DNA of 64,000 nucleotides from an uncultured Lachnospiraceae bacterium (GCA_910589385.1 CAJUTU010000014.1:8891-72890), one strand, 5' to 3'; shown: positions 53,072 to 62,198, counted from the first letter of the stretch. Numbers and translations are program-made. The notes: a model not told the origin generated them from the letters alone.

Positions 53072-54130
53072 TTATAATTCCAACTTCATATCGCCATAAT
53101 GGATCCAGTTCTTTTTACGCATAAATTCGGAAATCCCCAACGTCAGGACAGCAGGGAGCAGAATCTGGATCACAATAATTTTGACCAGTACGATCAAGGG
53201 CTGCTCGGTCTGAACCATCACCTGCCATGTCATAAGCGGCCCCACCAACCCTGCCGTTCCCATACCAGATCCTGTCGCATTATTTGTCATATGAAGCAAA
53301 ATCGTTCCAACCGGTCCCAGAACTGCACTGGAGATTATCGCAGGAAGCCATATAAGCGGCCTGCGTACAATATTCGGAATCTGCAGCATGGAAGTCCCGA
53401 TTCCCTGGGCAATCAATCCACTGAAACGATTTTCTCTGAAGCTTGCCACTGCAAAGCCTACCATATTGCAGCAGCATCCAATCGTAGCCGCTCCCGCCGC
53501 CAGTCCCGACAGATTCAAGATAATCCCAAGCGCCGCCGAGCTGATCGGCAATGTCAGAATGATTCCCATCAATACAGAAACTACAATCCCCATAAGAAAT
53601 GGCTGCTGTTCCGTGCCCCAGTTGATCAAAGAACCCAGCCAAGTCATAAACCGGGATATCGGAGGCCCTGCAAAGATCCCAACGACTGCCCCCACACCAA
53701 TACATATCAAGGGAGTCAAAATAATATCCAACTTTGTCTTTCCACTGATCAAGATTCCGACTTCGATTGCCACATAAGCCGCCACAAAAGCGCCCAAAGG
53801 CTCGCCTGGGCCTGCAAATACCATGATACCACCAGACTGCATCACCTCGCCTGCCAGCATTTTACTTGCAAATGCGCCAATCATGCCTGCCGTTGCCGCC
53901 GATACCACGATCAGATGATCCGCTTCAAATTTCCTTGCGACCCCAACACCAATCCCAGCGCCAGTCATAGCCGCCGCCATTTTTCCCGTGAGATAGATTA
54001 GATTCCCCACGTCCCCGCCGGCAAATGTCCCAATCTGCTGTATGATCGTCCCAATGATCAAGGTCGCAAACAACCCTTGAGCCATCCCGCCAAGGCCATC
54101 CACAAAAATCCTGTCTAAAATGCTTTTCAT
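53072..54130 (-). CDS. PTS EIIC-like membrane protein (PTS_EIIC_2 family)
   Basis: A 352-residue membrane protein with about ten hydrophobic segments, Gly/Ala-rich, and a basic end MRKKNWIHYGDMKLEL. The pattern fits the PTS_EIIC_2 family of IIC-like proteins that are encoded without IIA or IIB partners. No IIA, IIB or HPr gene is nearby, so transport by phosphorylation is unproven; it may be a sensor or facilitator. AGGAGA precedes the ATG. It lies about 100 bases upstream of the alarmone synthetase gene and could share its transcript. Confidence 0.8.
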   Translation of the reverse strand: MKSILDRIFVDGLGGMAQGLFATLIIGTIIQQIGTFAGGDVGNLIYLTGKMAAAMTGAGIGVGVARKFEADHLIVVSAATAGMIGAFASKMLAGEVMQSGGIMVFAGPGEPLGAFVAAYVAIEVGILISGKTKLDIILTPLICIGVGAVVGIFAGPPISRFMTWLGSLINWGTEQQPFLMGIVVSVLMGIILTLPISSAALGIILNLSGLAAGAATIGCCCNMVGFAVASFRENRFSGLIAQGIGTSMLQIPNIVRRPLIWLPAIISSAVLGPVGTILLHMTNNATGSGMGTAGLVGPLMTWQVMVQTEQPLIVLVKIIVIQILLPAVLTLGISEFMRKKNWIHYGDMKLEL

Positions 54131-54386
54131 CTTCTCTCTCCTATAATATATAACTGAATTAGGCAGCAGATTGATTCCCTGCCATTTGGATTCTGCAGGC
54201 GTTTTTCCGTCGAATCATCGCTTTACCTTGCTAAATTCCTTAAAGCATAACATGTTTTTGGAATTTTGTCATTATATTTTCTATCTATTATTTTTTATGT
54301 TTTATTTTTTGCGTCTCAATGTTATACTGTAAATCACCGGACAGGGTTCTTTCCGGAATCTACTGTATACAAGGAGATCTTTGCAT

Positions 54387-54650
54387 ATGTTCCGCCTATG
54401 GGGAAAAGAATGGAAAAATAATCGTATGATCCGCGACACCGTAATCTGCGATGAAACCGACGATACACGTACACATAAAATATTTCATGCATTAGATGCC
54501 ATCTGCTATGAATTTGACCTGAGTAAACCAATCTGGCTTGATTCTACAATTGCAGACTTTAAGCGTCACAGCAAAGCACGATTTTCGCAGGACAATTTTG
54601 TAGATTCTATTGATTTCGATTATCTGGAAATCCAGATCATTGAAGAATAA
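54387..54650 (+). CDS. Small conserved-looking protein of unknown function
   Basis: An 87-residue cytoplasmic protein that I cannot assign. It begins FRLWGKEWKNNRMIRDTVI and has an Asp/His/Phe-rich middle (FHALDAICYEFDLSKPIWLDSTIADFKRHSKARF), ending in an acidic beta-like segment. AAGGAG lies 10 bases before the ATG; a TTG two codons earlier is less well spaced. It is flanked by oppositely oriented genes and so has its own transcript. It has codon use like its neighbours and is probably real. Confidence 0.68.
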   Translation: MFRLWGKEWKNNRMIRDTVICDETDDTRTHKIFHALDAICYEFDLSKPIWLDSTIADFKRHSKARFSQDNFVDSIDFDYLEIQIIEE

Positions 54651-54719
54651 CCCTCTCTGCCTGTCCCCCGTATGCAAAAAGCTGCCGCCTGCCGTTTCTA
54701 ACGCATACTATGACATACT

Positions 54720-54756
54720 ACAAAAGGAACTGTAAAGAAATTTCTCTACAGTTCCC
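54720..54756 (-). terminator. Terminator of the MacB-like ABC operon
   Basis: A near-perfect 15-bp dyad (54726-54740 with 54741-54755) is followed on the minus strand by TTTTGT. It lies about 45 bases past the permease stop. Confidence 0.75.
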
Positions 54757-54801
54757 AAATTATGTTGCCTCATTCTAGCTTTTTTATTTATAACCACTGC
54801 C

Positions 54802-56211
54802 TTATTCATTTCGTATCGCAGCAAGCGGACTAAGCTTCATTGCCCTCAGAGCCGGGAAATATCCGGCAACCATGCCTACCAGCACCGCAAATCCCATTGA
54901 CGCCATTACAAGCCACACCGGGATATAGGAAATATTGCTGTCCAGACCCATGGCGCTTCCATGCCCGGTTACGACATTGATGCCGAAGGACAACAAGAAG
55001 CTTAAAAGATTCCCCAGCACACCCCCTATAAATCCGATAAATGCTGCTTCCAAAAGAAACATTTGTTTTATATTACGCAGACTGCAGCCAAGTACTTTGA
55101 TCACCCCAATTTCCTTTGTTCTTTCATAAATCGACATCATCATCGTATTGGCTATGCCAATTGCGGCTACAAAGAGAGAGACCGCGCCAATCCCTCCCAG
55201 AACAGCTTCTACCATTGCAAACTCTTTCTGCGCACTCTGAAGATATTCCGCATTTGTGCTGACCCGATAGCCCATATCCTGAATTGCTGCCGATAATCCT
55301 TCTACATTGTCTATGTCATCTGCCTGCACCATAGCATTGGTATAAGCAAAAAACTTATAGGGCTTTCCTGTCTGTGTCGTAGGCTGCCCGGGAATTGCCT
55401 TTCCCCTGTACTCCTTCTGCAGCATGGATTTTAATGTCCACACATCACAATATACATTATAAGAACCGCTATTGTATGTCTCCAGGCCGCCGTCCAGCAT
55501 CCCGCTGGCATGTACAACATATTTTTTCGGAGCCTTTACTTGTGTATTACCAGAGCCGTCATCTCCACCAAAAGCGCTGCCGCCGCTGCTTTGCTGGGAA
55601 TCAAAATATGCGCTCTGATCCAGTACAAGAAACATGGGATCCTTCATAAAATCAATATCTGGAAGTTCCTGTGTTTCCCAATATCCACGGCCTGACCCTT
55701 TTTCATAAAAATCCATGGGCACAAAATTTCCAATGACCAAGTCCAGATTCGCGGCATTTTCCTCCGGCATCCGGCTCCCTTCTACAAGCTTCATATTCTG
55801 CCTCTCCAATTCGTCCGGCGTCAAACCTACAAGTTGAATATACCCATAATATTTCCCACTGAGTAAAATAGAACTCATCGTCAAAGACGGGGTAGCACTT
55901 TTTACATGTTCTAATTCCTGCAGCTCTTTAATAGTATCATCCGTAACATATTTTGTCGCCTCGCCCTGCTCCGAGCCGTCGGAAAAATAGTACATCGAAT
56001 TTCCTGCCTCCTGCCCGGTCACCGTGATCGCAGTCATTCCACCGGACCGCTCAATCTGTTGATACATGGACTGCTGCATCCCAAGCCCCAGGGAGATCAT
56101 GACCACAATAGATGCTGTGCCGATGACAACGCCTAATATTGTCAGAAATGTCCTAAGCTTTCTCCTTTTGAGGTTTCCGCTACTCATCCTCAGTAAATCG
56201 ATCCACCTCAT
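54802..56211 (-). CDS. MacB-like ABC transporter permease
   Basis: A 469-residue permease: first span at about residues 20-42 (FLTILGVVIGTASIVVMISL), a large extracellular MacB-type core domain (about 45-335), then three spans near 340-455 with a FtsX-fold core (IYERTKEIGVIKVLGCSLRNI, FPALRAMKLSPLAAIRNE). The family couples cytoplasmic ATP use to work on substrates at the outer face (mechanotransmission). ATG 56211 has AGGAGG at 9 bases and lies inside the end of the preceding gene, a 32-base overlap. With the anchored protein and ATPase it forms one three-gene system. Confidence 0.9.
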   Translation of the reverse strand: MRWIDLLRMSSGNLKRRKLRTFLTILGVVIGTASIVVMISLGLGMQQSMYQQIERSGGMTAITVTGQEAGNSMYYFSDGSEQGEATKYVTDDTIKELQELEHVKSATPSLTMSSILLSGKYYGYIQLVGLTPDELERQNMKLVEGSRMPEENAANLDLVIGNFVPMDFYEKGSGRGYWETQELPDIDFMKDPMFLVLDQSAYFDSQQSSGGSAFGGDDGSGNTQVKAPKKYVVHASGMLDGGLETYNSGSYNVYCDVWTLKSMLQKEYRGKAIPGQPTTQTGKPYKFFAYTNAMVQADDIDNVEGLSAAIQDMGYRVSTNAEYLQSAQKEFAMVEAVLGGIGAVSLFVAAIGIANTMMMSIYERTKEIGVIKVLGCSLRNIKQMFLLEAAFIGFIGGVLGNLLSFLLSFGINVVTGHGSAMGLDSNISYIPVWLVMASMGFAVLVGMVAGYFPALRAMKLSPLAAIRNE

Positions 56212-57817
56212 CCGCTAAATCCTCCTCTTCTGCCAATGCCCGTTTTTTCTTTCTTCTGCGAAGCAAAACAACAGATACGACTACAACCAGCACGATCACT
56301 CCCCCGACCGCAACGGGTATTACAGGAAATCCTTTTTCTTCCATGGGTATTTCTCCCATCATCTCCATGCCCATATCCATATCTGACTCCATAGAGGGTG
56401 TTACTTCCATTTCAAAGTCTCTCTCCATAGAAGACTGATTTCCAGATTCATCTTCATAAGTGAGTATCATTTTACATTTCGTACCGGGCGCCATTTCTGA
56501 TTCTCCTGTCAGCATACCGTCAATCGTACCTGTAGCGCCGGAATCCAGATTTCCTACGAATACATCCTTGCCGCTGATGCCATCCCCCATAAACTTTGCC
56601 TTCACATTATAAAGCTTTACCCGGCCGGTATTATACAGACTGCACATCAGGTTTGCCTCCTGGCCTACTTCAATACTGGAAGGAGACAATTCAATATCGC
56701 TGAACTCAAACCTGGCCGCCTGCCTCACTGGGATAGCCAGGCTGGAACTCCCCTCAAACTGAGAGGCATTCCCATCCTCATACAATATAGACATATTGAT
56801 GCTATAAGGCTTTTGTACCAGATCAGCCCGGGCATTCAGATCAATCGCGACATCCCGCGTCTCTCCTGCCGGAATATAATCCAGATAAACAGAACTTGCG
56901 CCGGAAGAAGGCAGAAATGCCGGTGCCTCTGCCGCAGCCTCTGTACCAGATGCCGGTGCCTGAAAATCAAACAGCATATTAGATACTGCCGTTGACAACG
57001 ATGTATTTTTTACATGTACGATCAGCCTGAAATCGCATCCAGCGCTTACTGTTCCCGGATCTGTATTAAACCCGGTAACGATCACACGGGGAACACTCTT
57101 ATTTCCAGAGTCCCCGTCTCCGCCGCCAACTACAGACGAAGCCCCATTATAGATGCCGCCCACATCTCCAACAACGCCAGGATCAGGTTCCTGGCCCCCC
57201 GCCGGGTTATTTGACAGACCGTCATCTGGAGCCTGTGGTTCACTACTGGCTTTGCCGATTGTTTTTACTTCAATCGTTTTATCGCACACATATTGATCCG
57301 TACCATCTATGTAAGAAATGCCAAACATCAGCTTATAGTTTTTGGTTTCAACGTCCTCCCGTACCTGAAGCCCTTCCCACACAGCATCCACATGATTTCC
57401 ACTTTTAATTTCTCTCAGGTTATAACCATGCTTAATACCTTCCAATTCAAACGGCCAGTCTGCGGCATTTCCAAGATAAGGGACGATCTTAACCTCTTGA
57501 AGATCTGTCTCTCCTTTATTCACCACACGGATCGTCAATTTATCCACCTTTTGTCCAGCCTGATATTGAGGGGTTGCCTGTCCGGTCCCGACATAAATCT
57601 CGAAATTAGGCCTTCTTGCTATCTGCGCGTTACTTGGCACATTTCCGTCGCCCTGATACACCCCCTTGTTTTGTGAATCACCCAGTTGAATCTCAGAAGA
57701 CTGAGCCTCTGTCTGGTCTGCTCCAAGGCTTGCTGCCTGGATGTCCATTTTAGGAATGCACGCTGCTGCCAATGACAGGCTCAAAAGAATTCCTGCCCAT
57801 TTTTTCCATTGTTTCAT
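56180..57817 (-). CDS. Secreted, membrane-anchored protein with CARDB-like repeats, ABC-linked
   Basis: A 545-residue exported protein. A signal peptide (residues 1-28, basic start, hydrophobic core with LAAAC) is followed by beta-rich segments resembling COG1361/CARDB domains: one at about 45-170, a Gly/Asp/Asn-rich linker, one at about 215-330, one at about 340-450. A C-terminal span (about 500-520) and RRRKKKR anchor leave an acidic cytoplasmic tail. No enzyme motif is seen. It is encoded between ATPase and permease, where a membrane fusion protein would lie in MacAB or YknXYZ systems, so it may replace that partner. ATG 57817 has GAGG 10 bases upstream. Confidence 0.8.
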   Translation of the reverse strand: MKQWKKWAGILLSLSLAAACIPKMDIQAASLGADQTEAQSSEIQLGDSQNKGVYQGDGNVPSNAQIARRPNFEIYVGTGQATPQYQAGQKVDKLTIRVVNKGETDLQEVKIVPYLGNAADWPFELEGIKHGYNLREIKSGNHVDAVWEGLQVREDVETKNYKLMFGISYIDGTDQYVCDKTIEVKTIGKASSEPQAPDDGLSNNPAGGQEPDPGVVGDVGGIYNGASSVVGGGDGDSGNKSVPRVIVTGFNTDPGTVSAGCDFRLIVHVKNTSLSTAVSNMLFDFQAPASGTEAAAEAPAFLPSSGASSVYLDYIPAGETRDVAIDLNARADLVQKPYSINMSILYEDGNASQFEGSSSLAIPVRQAARFEFSDIELSPSSIEVGQEANLMCSLYNTGRVKLYNVKAKFMGDGISGKDVFVGNLDSGATGTIDGMLTGESEMAPGTKCKMILTYEDESGNQSSMERDFEMEVTPSMESDMDMGMEMMGEIPMEEKGFPVIPVAVGGVIVLVVVVSVVLLRRRKKKRALAEEEDLADEVDRFTEDE

Positions 57818-57942
57818 GAATCCCATTCCTCGCTTTCCTTTTCTCTTTTTTACACTTTACAATAGTCTATATGCTTTAGATTGGTTTGCTGATATTCCAT
57901 TTGTATCCTGGCCATAATTATGTAACATATCTGGACACTTTG

Positions 57943-58647
57943 TCAGACGTCTATTCTTCCACGGTTATCCTCAATCTTCACAATCTGTCCATCTATAATA
58001 TGGAAGACTCTGTCTGCATAAGATGCCAAATGGTTATCATGCGTCACCATTACCAGCGTCTTTTTTTGTTCTCTTACCACCTTCTGCATGAGATGCATCA
58101 CATCCTCTGATGTGTGAGAATCTAAGTTTCCTGTAGGCTCGTCCGCAAATATAATTTTCGGATCCACCACCAATGCCCTTGCTACACCCACGCGCTGCTG
58201 CTGGCCGCCGGACATCTGGTTCGGCATATGTTTCTTGTGCTTTTTCAAATTCACCAGTTCCAACATCTTATCCGCTTTTTTCAAGCGCGAACTTCTCGCT
58301 TCTCCCCGAAAGCTTAAAGGCAGCGCCACATTTTCCACTGCATTCATCGTCCCGATTAAATGAAAGGATTGAAAAATAAACCCAACATTCTCCCTCCGAA
58401 ATTTTACAAGCCCGTCCTCATTCAACTTTTCCATATGCTGGCCAATAACAATAATCTCCCCTTTTGTCGGCTTCTCCAAACCTGCCAGCATATTGAGAAG
58501 TGTAGATTTCCCGGAACCAGATGTCCCCACAATCGCACAGAACTCACCAGGATACACTTCAAAGCTTACGCCGTTTAACGCACGCACGGCAGAATCACCG
58601 ACACGGTATAATTTATAAAGGTTTTTCACCTCGATTACCTTGTCCAA
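57943..58647 (-). CDS. MacB/LolD-type ABC transporter ATPase
   Basis: A 234-residue ATPase. Walker A GTSGSGKSTLLN, Q-loop FQSFHLIG, signature MSGGQQQRVGVARAL, Walker B IIFADEPTGNLD and switch MVTHD are intact. The family partners with FtsX-fold permeases, and the permease is two genes downstream. TTG 58647 is 7 bases after a perfect AGGAGG; the ATG at 58653 is only one base from it and so is unlikely. It is the first gene of the operon. Confidence 0.92.
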   Translation of the reverse strand: MDKVIEVKNLYKLYRVGDSAVRALNGVSFEVYPGEFCAIVGTSGSGKSTLLNMLAGLEKPTKGEIIVIGQHMEKLNEDGLVKFRRENVGFIFQSFHLIGTMNAVENVALPLSFRGEARSSRLKKADKMLELVNLKKHKKHMPNQMSGGQQQRVGVARALVVDPKIIFADEPTGNLDSHTSEDVMHLMQKVVREQKKTLVMVTHDNHLASYADRVFHIIDGQIVKIEDNRGRIDV

Positions 58648-59040
58648 CCTCATTCCTCCTAGTATATTTTATTTCTAAGCGAAGCAACGAGCCATGCGGG
58701 CATATCTGCATGTACATCTGGCGGCTGCCTCAAGAATTGCTAAGTGCCAGCGGCGCCTGCCCTTTGAGCCTGATAATATCTTTCAGCCACATCACATCCT
58801 CGTTGATTCTCTTCCTATTATATAACGGAATATTTTATATCTCCACAAAAAAATATTTAAGATTTTTTAAAGATTTCTTTATGTATCTTAATTTTCCGAT
58901 ATTTTTTATTCAATAACAGAAAATTACGATTTTGCTTTTTTATCCTACAGCAAAAAATTCAGTTTCTTCTATATATTATAACGATAAAAAACCGTTTCTG
59001 CGGCCCACTTGCAGAAACGGTCTAAAATATTGATTTACTT
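58648..59040. other. Intergenic region upstream of the MacB-like operon
   Basis: This 393-base gap contains the hydrolase terminator at 58985-59021, a TATAAT on the minus strand near 58817-58822 with a poor -35, and AT-rich repeats of the form TTTAAGAT/TTAAAGAT near 58855-58880, which may be a response-regulator site. No gene is evident. Confidence 0.4.
58985..59021 (-). terminator. Terminator of the cell-wall hydrolase gene
   Basis: ACCGTTTCTGC pairs perfectly with its complement (58991-59001 and 59011-59021), followed on the minus strand by TTTTTTAT. Confidence 0.88.
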
Positions 59041-59814
59041 TTAATGGAAGAAATGGTCTCCTATCTGTATTCCATAGTTCCCACATCCAAAGTACAGACA
59101 ATCCCCGATTGGATTACTGCCGGCCAAAGCGTCTGCCGCTGCCTGCATAGCCGTAGATGTATAGCTTCCGCTTGCAAGCACTGAATCCAGCCATCCGGTC
59201 ATTGCCGGGCCAAACTGCCCAGCCTGATAAATCACTTCCGCTATACTATTCGGATATACGCTGCTGCGCACCCGGTTCATAATGACTGCTCCTACGGCAA
59301 CCTGTCCTTCATAAGGCTGATTTCCTGCTTCACAGAAGATAATAGCAGCAAGAAGCGCCTGCTCATTGGACGAAGCTGCAACCGCTGGCTGCTGCACTGA
59401 TGCCTGGGATGCAGTCTGCTGCACTGATGCCTGCTGAGCAGCTTCTTGTTCTGCCGCAGCCTGACGTGCAGCTTCCTCCTGCGCTGCCTGTTCTGCTGCC
59501 GCCTGCTCTGCCGCAATTCGCTCCGCCTCTTCTTTCGCCCGTCTGTCTTCTTCTGCTTTCCGGGCCTCTTCCTCTTTCCTCTTTTTCTCCTTATACTGTG
59601 CCTCCGCTATGGCTACAGCTTTTTTTGCATTTTCCAGCGCTTCCTCTGGCACCTCACTAAGCCCATAAGACTGCTCTACTTCATAAGGCCCCACATTTTT
59701 AATCTGTGCCGTACTTGCTGTCCGGTCTGACGCCTCACTGTTCAATGGGGCTGTCATGACTACACCTGTGGCCACTGCCGTAACTACCGCGATGATCTTT
59801 TTATATTGTTTCAT
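59041..59814 (-). CDS. Secreted cell-wall hydrolase (SleB-like Hydrolase_2 domain)
   Basis: A 257-residue exported protein. Signal peptide at residues 1-29 (MKQYKKIIAVVTAVATGVVMTAP, cleavage near SEA). Residues 60-110 form a Lys/Glu/Ala-rich coiled coil, followed by Gln/Ala-rich repeats (AAEQAAQEEAA, QQTASQASVQQP). The C-terminal 115 residues match Hydrolase_2: LLAAIIFCEAGNQPYEGQVAVGAVIMNRV with the catalytic Glu, then GQFGP and DCLYFG. SleB-type enzymes cut cortex or vegetative peptidoglycan; which is meant here is unknown. AGGAGG precedes the ATG, and a consensus promoter lies 100 bases upstream. Confidence 0.9.
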   Translation of the reverse strand: MKQYKKIIAVVTAVATGVVMTAPLNSEASDRTASTAQIKNVGPYEVEQSYGLSEVPEEALENAKKAVAIAEAQYKEKKRKEEEARKAEEDRRAKEEAERIAAEQAAAEQAAQEEAARQAAAEQEAAQQASVQQTASQASVQQPAVAASSNEQALLAAIIFCEAGNQPYEGQVAVGAVIMNRVRSSVYPNSIAEVIYQAGQFGPAMTGWLDSVLASGSYTSTAMQAAADALAGSNPIGDCLYFGCGNYGIQIGDHFFH

Positions 59815-59920
59815 ATACTCCTACCTCCTGCTTTTTTGCAATATTGTAAATATTTTCTTATAAATTATATTCGCGATTTATCAGATATATTACAAATATT
59901 ACAAAATTGTTACGCAGGCC

Positions 59921-59949
59921 ATTCTATTATAAAAAAATCAGCTTGTCAA
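59921..59949 (-). promoter_or_regulatory. Promoter of the cell-wall hydrolase gene
   Basis: A perfect TTGACA (59949-59944), 17-base spacer and TAGAAT (59926-59921) on the minus strand. The 316-base gap to the trpB-like gene otherwise holds only that gene's terminator. Confidence 0.75.
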
Positions 59950-60080
59950 TATTTTATTACTTATAGTCAGAAATTCCCTTTTCCGGCAGCAGCACCCAGA
60001 CCAGTACTCTAACACAGTGCTTCTTGCCATGTTCGGGTATCTACCGGCCAGCACGCCAGCGCACATCCAAAGCCCGCCGC

Positions 60081-60119
60081 AAAAAACAAAGGCCCTCGCA
60101 GCTTGCCGCGTGGCCTTTG
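60081..60119 (-). terminator. Terminator of the TrpB2 gene
   Basis: CAAAGGCC (60087-60094) pairs with GGCCTTTG (60112-60119), with further inner CGC/GCG pairs; T6 follows on the minus strand. Confidence 0.82.
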
Positions 60120-60130
60120 ACTTCTCTTAC

Positions 60131-61501
60131 TTAAAATTTGGGAAGTGCATCGAATCCAACTTTCAGTTCATCGTCTGTTGGAATATAATCCTGCATCTCT
60201 CCATTGTGGAACTTCTCATACGCTACCATGTCAAAATAACCGGTTCCTGTCAAACCGAACAGAATCGTCTTTTCCTCACCGGTCTCTTTACATTTCATAG
60301 CTTCGTCGATAGCCGCCCGGATCGCATGGCTGCTTTCCGGTGCCGGAAGAATCCCTTCCACTCTCGCAAACTGCTCTGCCGCTTTAAATACAGAAGTCTG
60401 CTCAACAGAACGTGCCTCCATATATCCGTCGTCATAAAGCTGAGAAAGAATAGAACTCATTCCATGATACCGAAGCCCCCCTGCATGATTCGCAGATGGG
60501 ATAAATCCGCTCCCCAGCGTATACATTTTCGCAAGCGGGCACACCATTCCGGTGTCACAGAAGTCGTATGCATACACGCCTCTTGTAAAGCTTGGACAGG
60601 ATGCCGGCTCTACTGCAATAATCCGGTAATCCGCCTCACCCCGCAGCTTTTCTCCCATAAACGGCGAAATCAGGCCGCCCAGATTGGAACCGCCGCCTGC
60701 ACATCCAATAATAATATCCGGCTTAATCCCATATTTATCCATGGCAGTTTTTGTCTCTACCCCGATAATTGACTGATGCAGCAGCACCTGATTCAGCACA
60801 CTTCCCAATACATAACGATAACCTTCTGAGTGCGTTGCGACTTCCACTGCCTCAGAAATCGCACATCCAAGACTTCCTGTTGTTCCCGGATGTTCTGCAA
60901 GAATTTTACGCCCGACTTCTGTTGTATCAGACGGAGATGGCGTAACGCTGGCGCCATAAGTGCGCATCACCTCTCTCCGGAATGGTTTCTGCTCGTAAGA
61001 GCATTTTACCATATATACTTTACAGTCCAAATCCAGATAAGAGCATGCCATAGACAATGCTGTTCCCCACTGCCCTGCGCCTGTCTCTGTCGTAACACCC
61101 TTCAGCCCCTGCTCTTTCGCATAAAATGCCTGCGCGATCGCAGAATTTAACTTATGGCTGCCGCTGGTGTTATTTCCTTCAAATTTATAGTAGATTTTTG
61201 CCGGAGTCTGAAGTTTTTCCTCCAGGCAGTATGCCCGTACCAGAGGCGACGGACGGTACATCTTGTAGAAATCCCGTATTTTCTGCGGAATTTCAATGTA
61301 ACGGTTGTCATTATCCATCTCCTGCTTTACCAATTCCTCACAGAACACCGCCCCAAGTTCTTCGGCAGTCATTGGTTCGTGAGTGCCTGGGTTCAAAAGC
61401 GGAGCCGGCTTGTTCCTCATATCTGCACGGACATTATACCAATCCTTTGGCATCTCACTTTCTTCCAGATAGATTTTGTAAGGGATCTTCTTTTCACTCA
61501 T
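60131..61501 (-). CDS. Tryptophan synthase beta chain, TrpB2-type
   Basis: A 456-residue PLP enzyme. The lysine is in GSHKLNSA, the phosphate loop is GCAGGGSNLGG, and TETGAGQWGTA holds the beta-chain Glu. Its length and the N-terminal extension (KDWYNVRADM, then RPSPLVRAYCLEE) mark it as TrpB2, the form that often stands outside trp operons and may act without TrpA. No trpA or other trp gene is near. A T-box leader with a Trp specifier codon lies upstream, confirming a tryptophan-related role, possibly salvage of indole. ATG 61501 follows AGGAGA; the longer frame to 61678 lies inside the leader. Confidence 0.93.
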   Translation of the reverse strand: MSEKKIPYKIYLEESEMPKDWYNVRADMRNKPAPLLNPGTHEPMTAEELGAVFCEELVKQEMDNDNRYIEIPQKIRDFYKMYRPSPLVRAYCLEEKLQTPAKIYYKFEGNNTSGSHKLNSAIAQAFYAKEQGLKGVTTETGAGQWGTALSMACSYLDLDCKVYMVKCSYEQKPFRREVMRTYGASVTPSPSDTTEVGRKILAEHPGTTGSLGCAISEAVEVATHSEGYRYVLGSVLNQVLLHQSIIGVETKTAMDKYGIKPDIIIGCAGGGSNLGGLISPFMGEKLRGEADYRIIAVEPASCPSFTRGVYAYDFCDTGMVCPLAKMYTLGSGFIPSANHAGGLRYHGMSSILSQLYDDGYMEARSVEQTSVFKAAEQFARVEGILPAPESSHAIRAAIDEAMKCKETGEEKTILFGLTGTGYFDMVAYEKFHNGEMQDYIPTDDELKVGFDALPKF

Positions 61502-61639
61502 CGTTACATTCTCCTTTCTTGATTTCAGCACTTGCCTCAGCGCCTTTCCGTTTTTCGGATCAGGGATGACCGACTGATGTGAAACAGTTTTCTTGAGAAC
61601 TGTATGAAAATAGCATAAGCAGGCTATGCTGCTTCCTCG

Positions 61640-61949
61640 ATACAATTCCTCACATAATAAAAAGCCCTCATCCCACACAATAAACTTCTATTGCAGGGAC
61701 AAGAGCTGTATGAATTCAATCTCATCCATCGACTCCTGCGGTGCCACCCGGCTTGGTGCGATCTGCACCCACTCATGCATACTGACATATGCGGACTTTG
61801 ATAACGGAGTACTCTCTCCGGCTTGCCTACTACGATTTTCAGCTCACCCTCAGAAGCCCATTCCTTCCTGCCCTGGTCCGCTGCAATCCCACCACCTGCA
61901 GCTCTCTGTGCGGCAGTAACAAAAAGTACTTGCTCTTCCTCTCTGGTTT
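61640..61949 (-). promoter_or_regulatory. T-box leader, tryptophan specifier, controlling the TrpB2 gene
   Basis: The minus-strand leader has the conserved T-box GGGTGGCACCGC (61749-61738), which pairs with the tRNA acceptor end. In Stem I, GAATGG places a TGG Trp specifier codon at 61860-61858, and AGAGAG plus GGTGG features fit the family. A terminator stem (61663-61707) followed by a T run on the minus strand lies before the gene. Uncharged tRNA-Trp should favour the antiterminator and turn the gene on. Confidence 0.9.
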
Positions 61950-61955
61950 AAAAAG

Positions 61956-61985
61956 ACTCTACCATACACAAGGCCTGACTGTCAA
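61956..61985 (-). promoter_or_regulatory. Promoter of the T-box/TrpB2 transcript
   Basis: TTGACA (61985-61980), an 18-base spacer and TAGAGT (61961-61956) on the minus strand; start expected near 61949. Confidence 0.65.
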
Positions 61986-62029
61986 TACTTTTTTTCCAGA
62001 AAAAAATTGAAAAATTTTGAAAAAAGTGC

Positions 62030-62057
62030 TTGATTTTTTTGTAGAGTCTGGTATAAT
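62030..62057 (+). promoter_or_regulatory. Promoter of the tRNA-Gln/tRNA-Pro unit
   Basis: TTGATT (62030-62035), 16-base spacer and a perfect TATAAT (62052-62057), about 30 bases before tRNA-Gln. It is divergent from the TrpB2 promoter. Confidence 0.7.
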
Positions 62058-62092
62058 AACCATGTTGCGTTCGATAAGAAAGCAATATACAA

Positions 62093-62164
62093 TGCGGAAT
62101 GGTGTAATTGGCAGCACAGCAGACTCTGACTCTGTTAGTAGGGGTTCAAGTCCCTTTTCCGTAG
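62093..62164 (+). tRNA. tRNA-Gln (anticodon CTG)
   Basis: Acceptor TGCGGAA pairs with TTCCGTA (U1-A72 is typical of Gln tRNAs), discriminator G. Anticodon arm GCAGA-CTCTGAC-TCTGT gives CTG, reading CAG. T arm GGGGTTCAAGTCCC. CCA is not encoded. Confidence 0.93.
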
Positions 62165-62198
62165 TTAGGAATCTGGATTAACAGATTCCTTATTTTAT

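Noticed and set aside
53099..54001. A 300-codon plus-strand open frame rich in His, Gln and Arg
   Set aside because: It is the antisense of the PTS IIC-like membrane protein; its composition is the expected mirror of hydrophobic codons.
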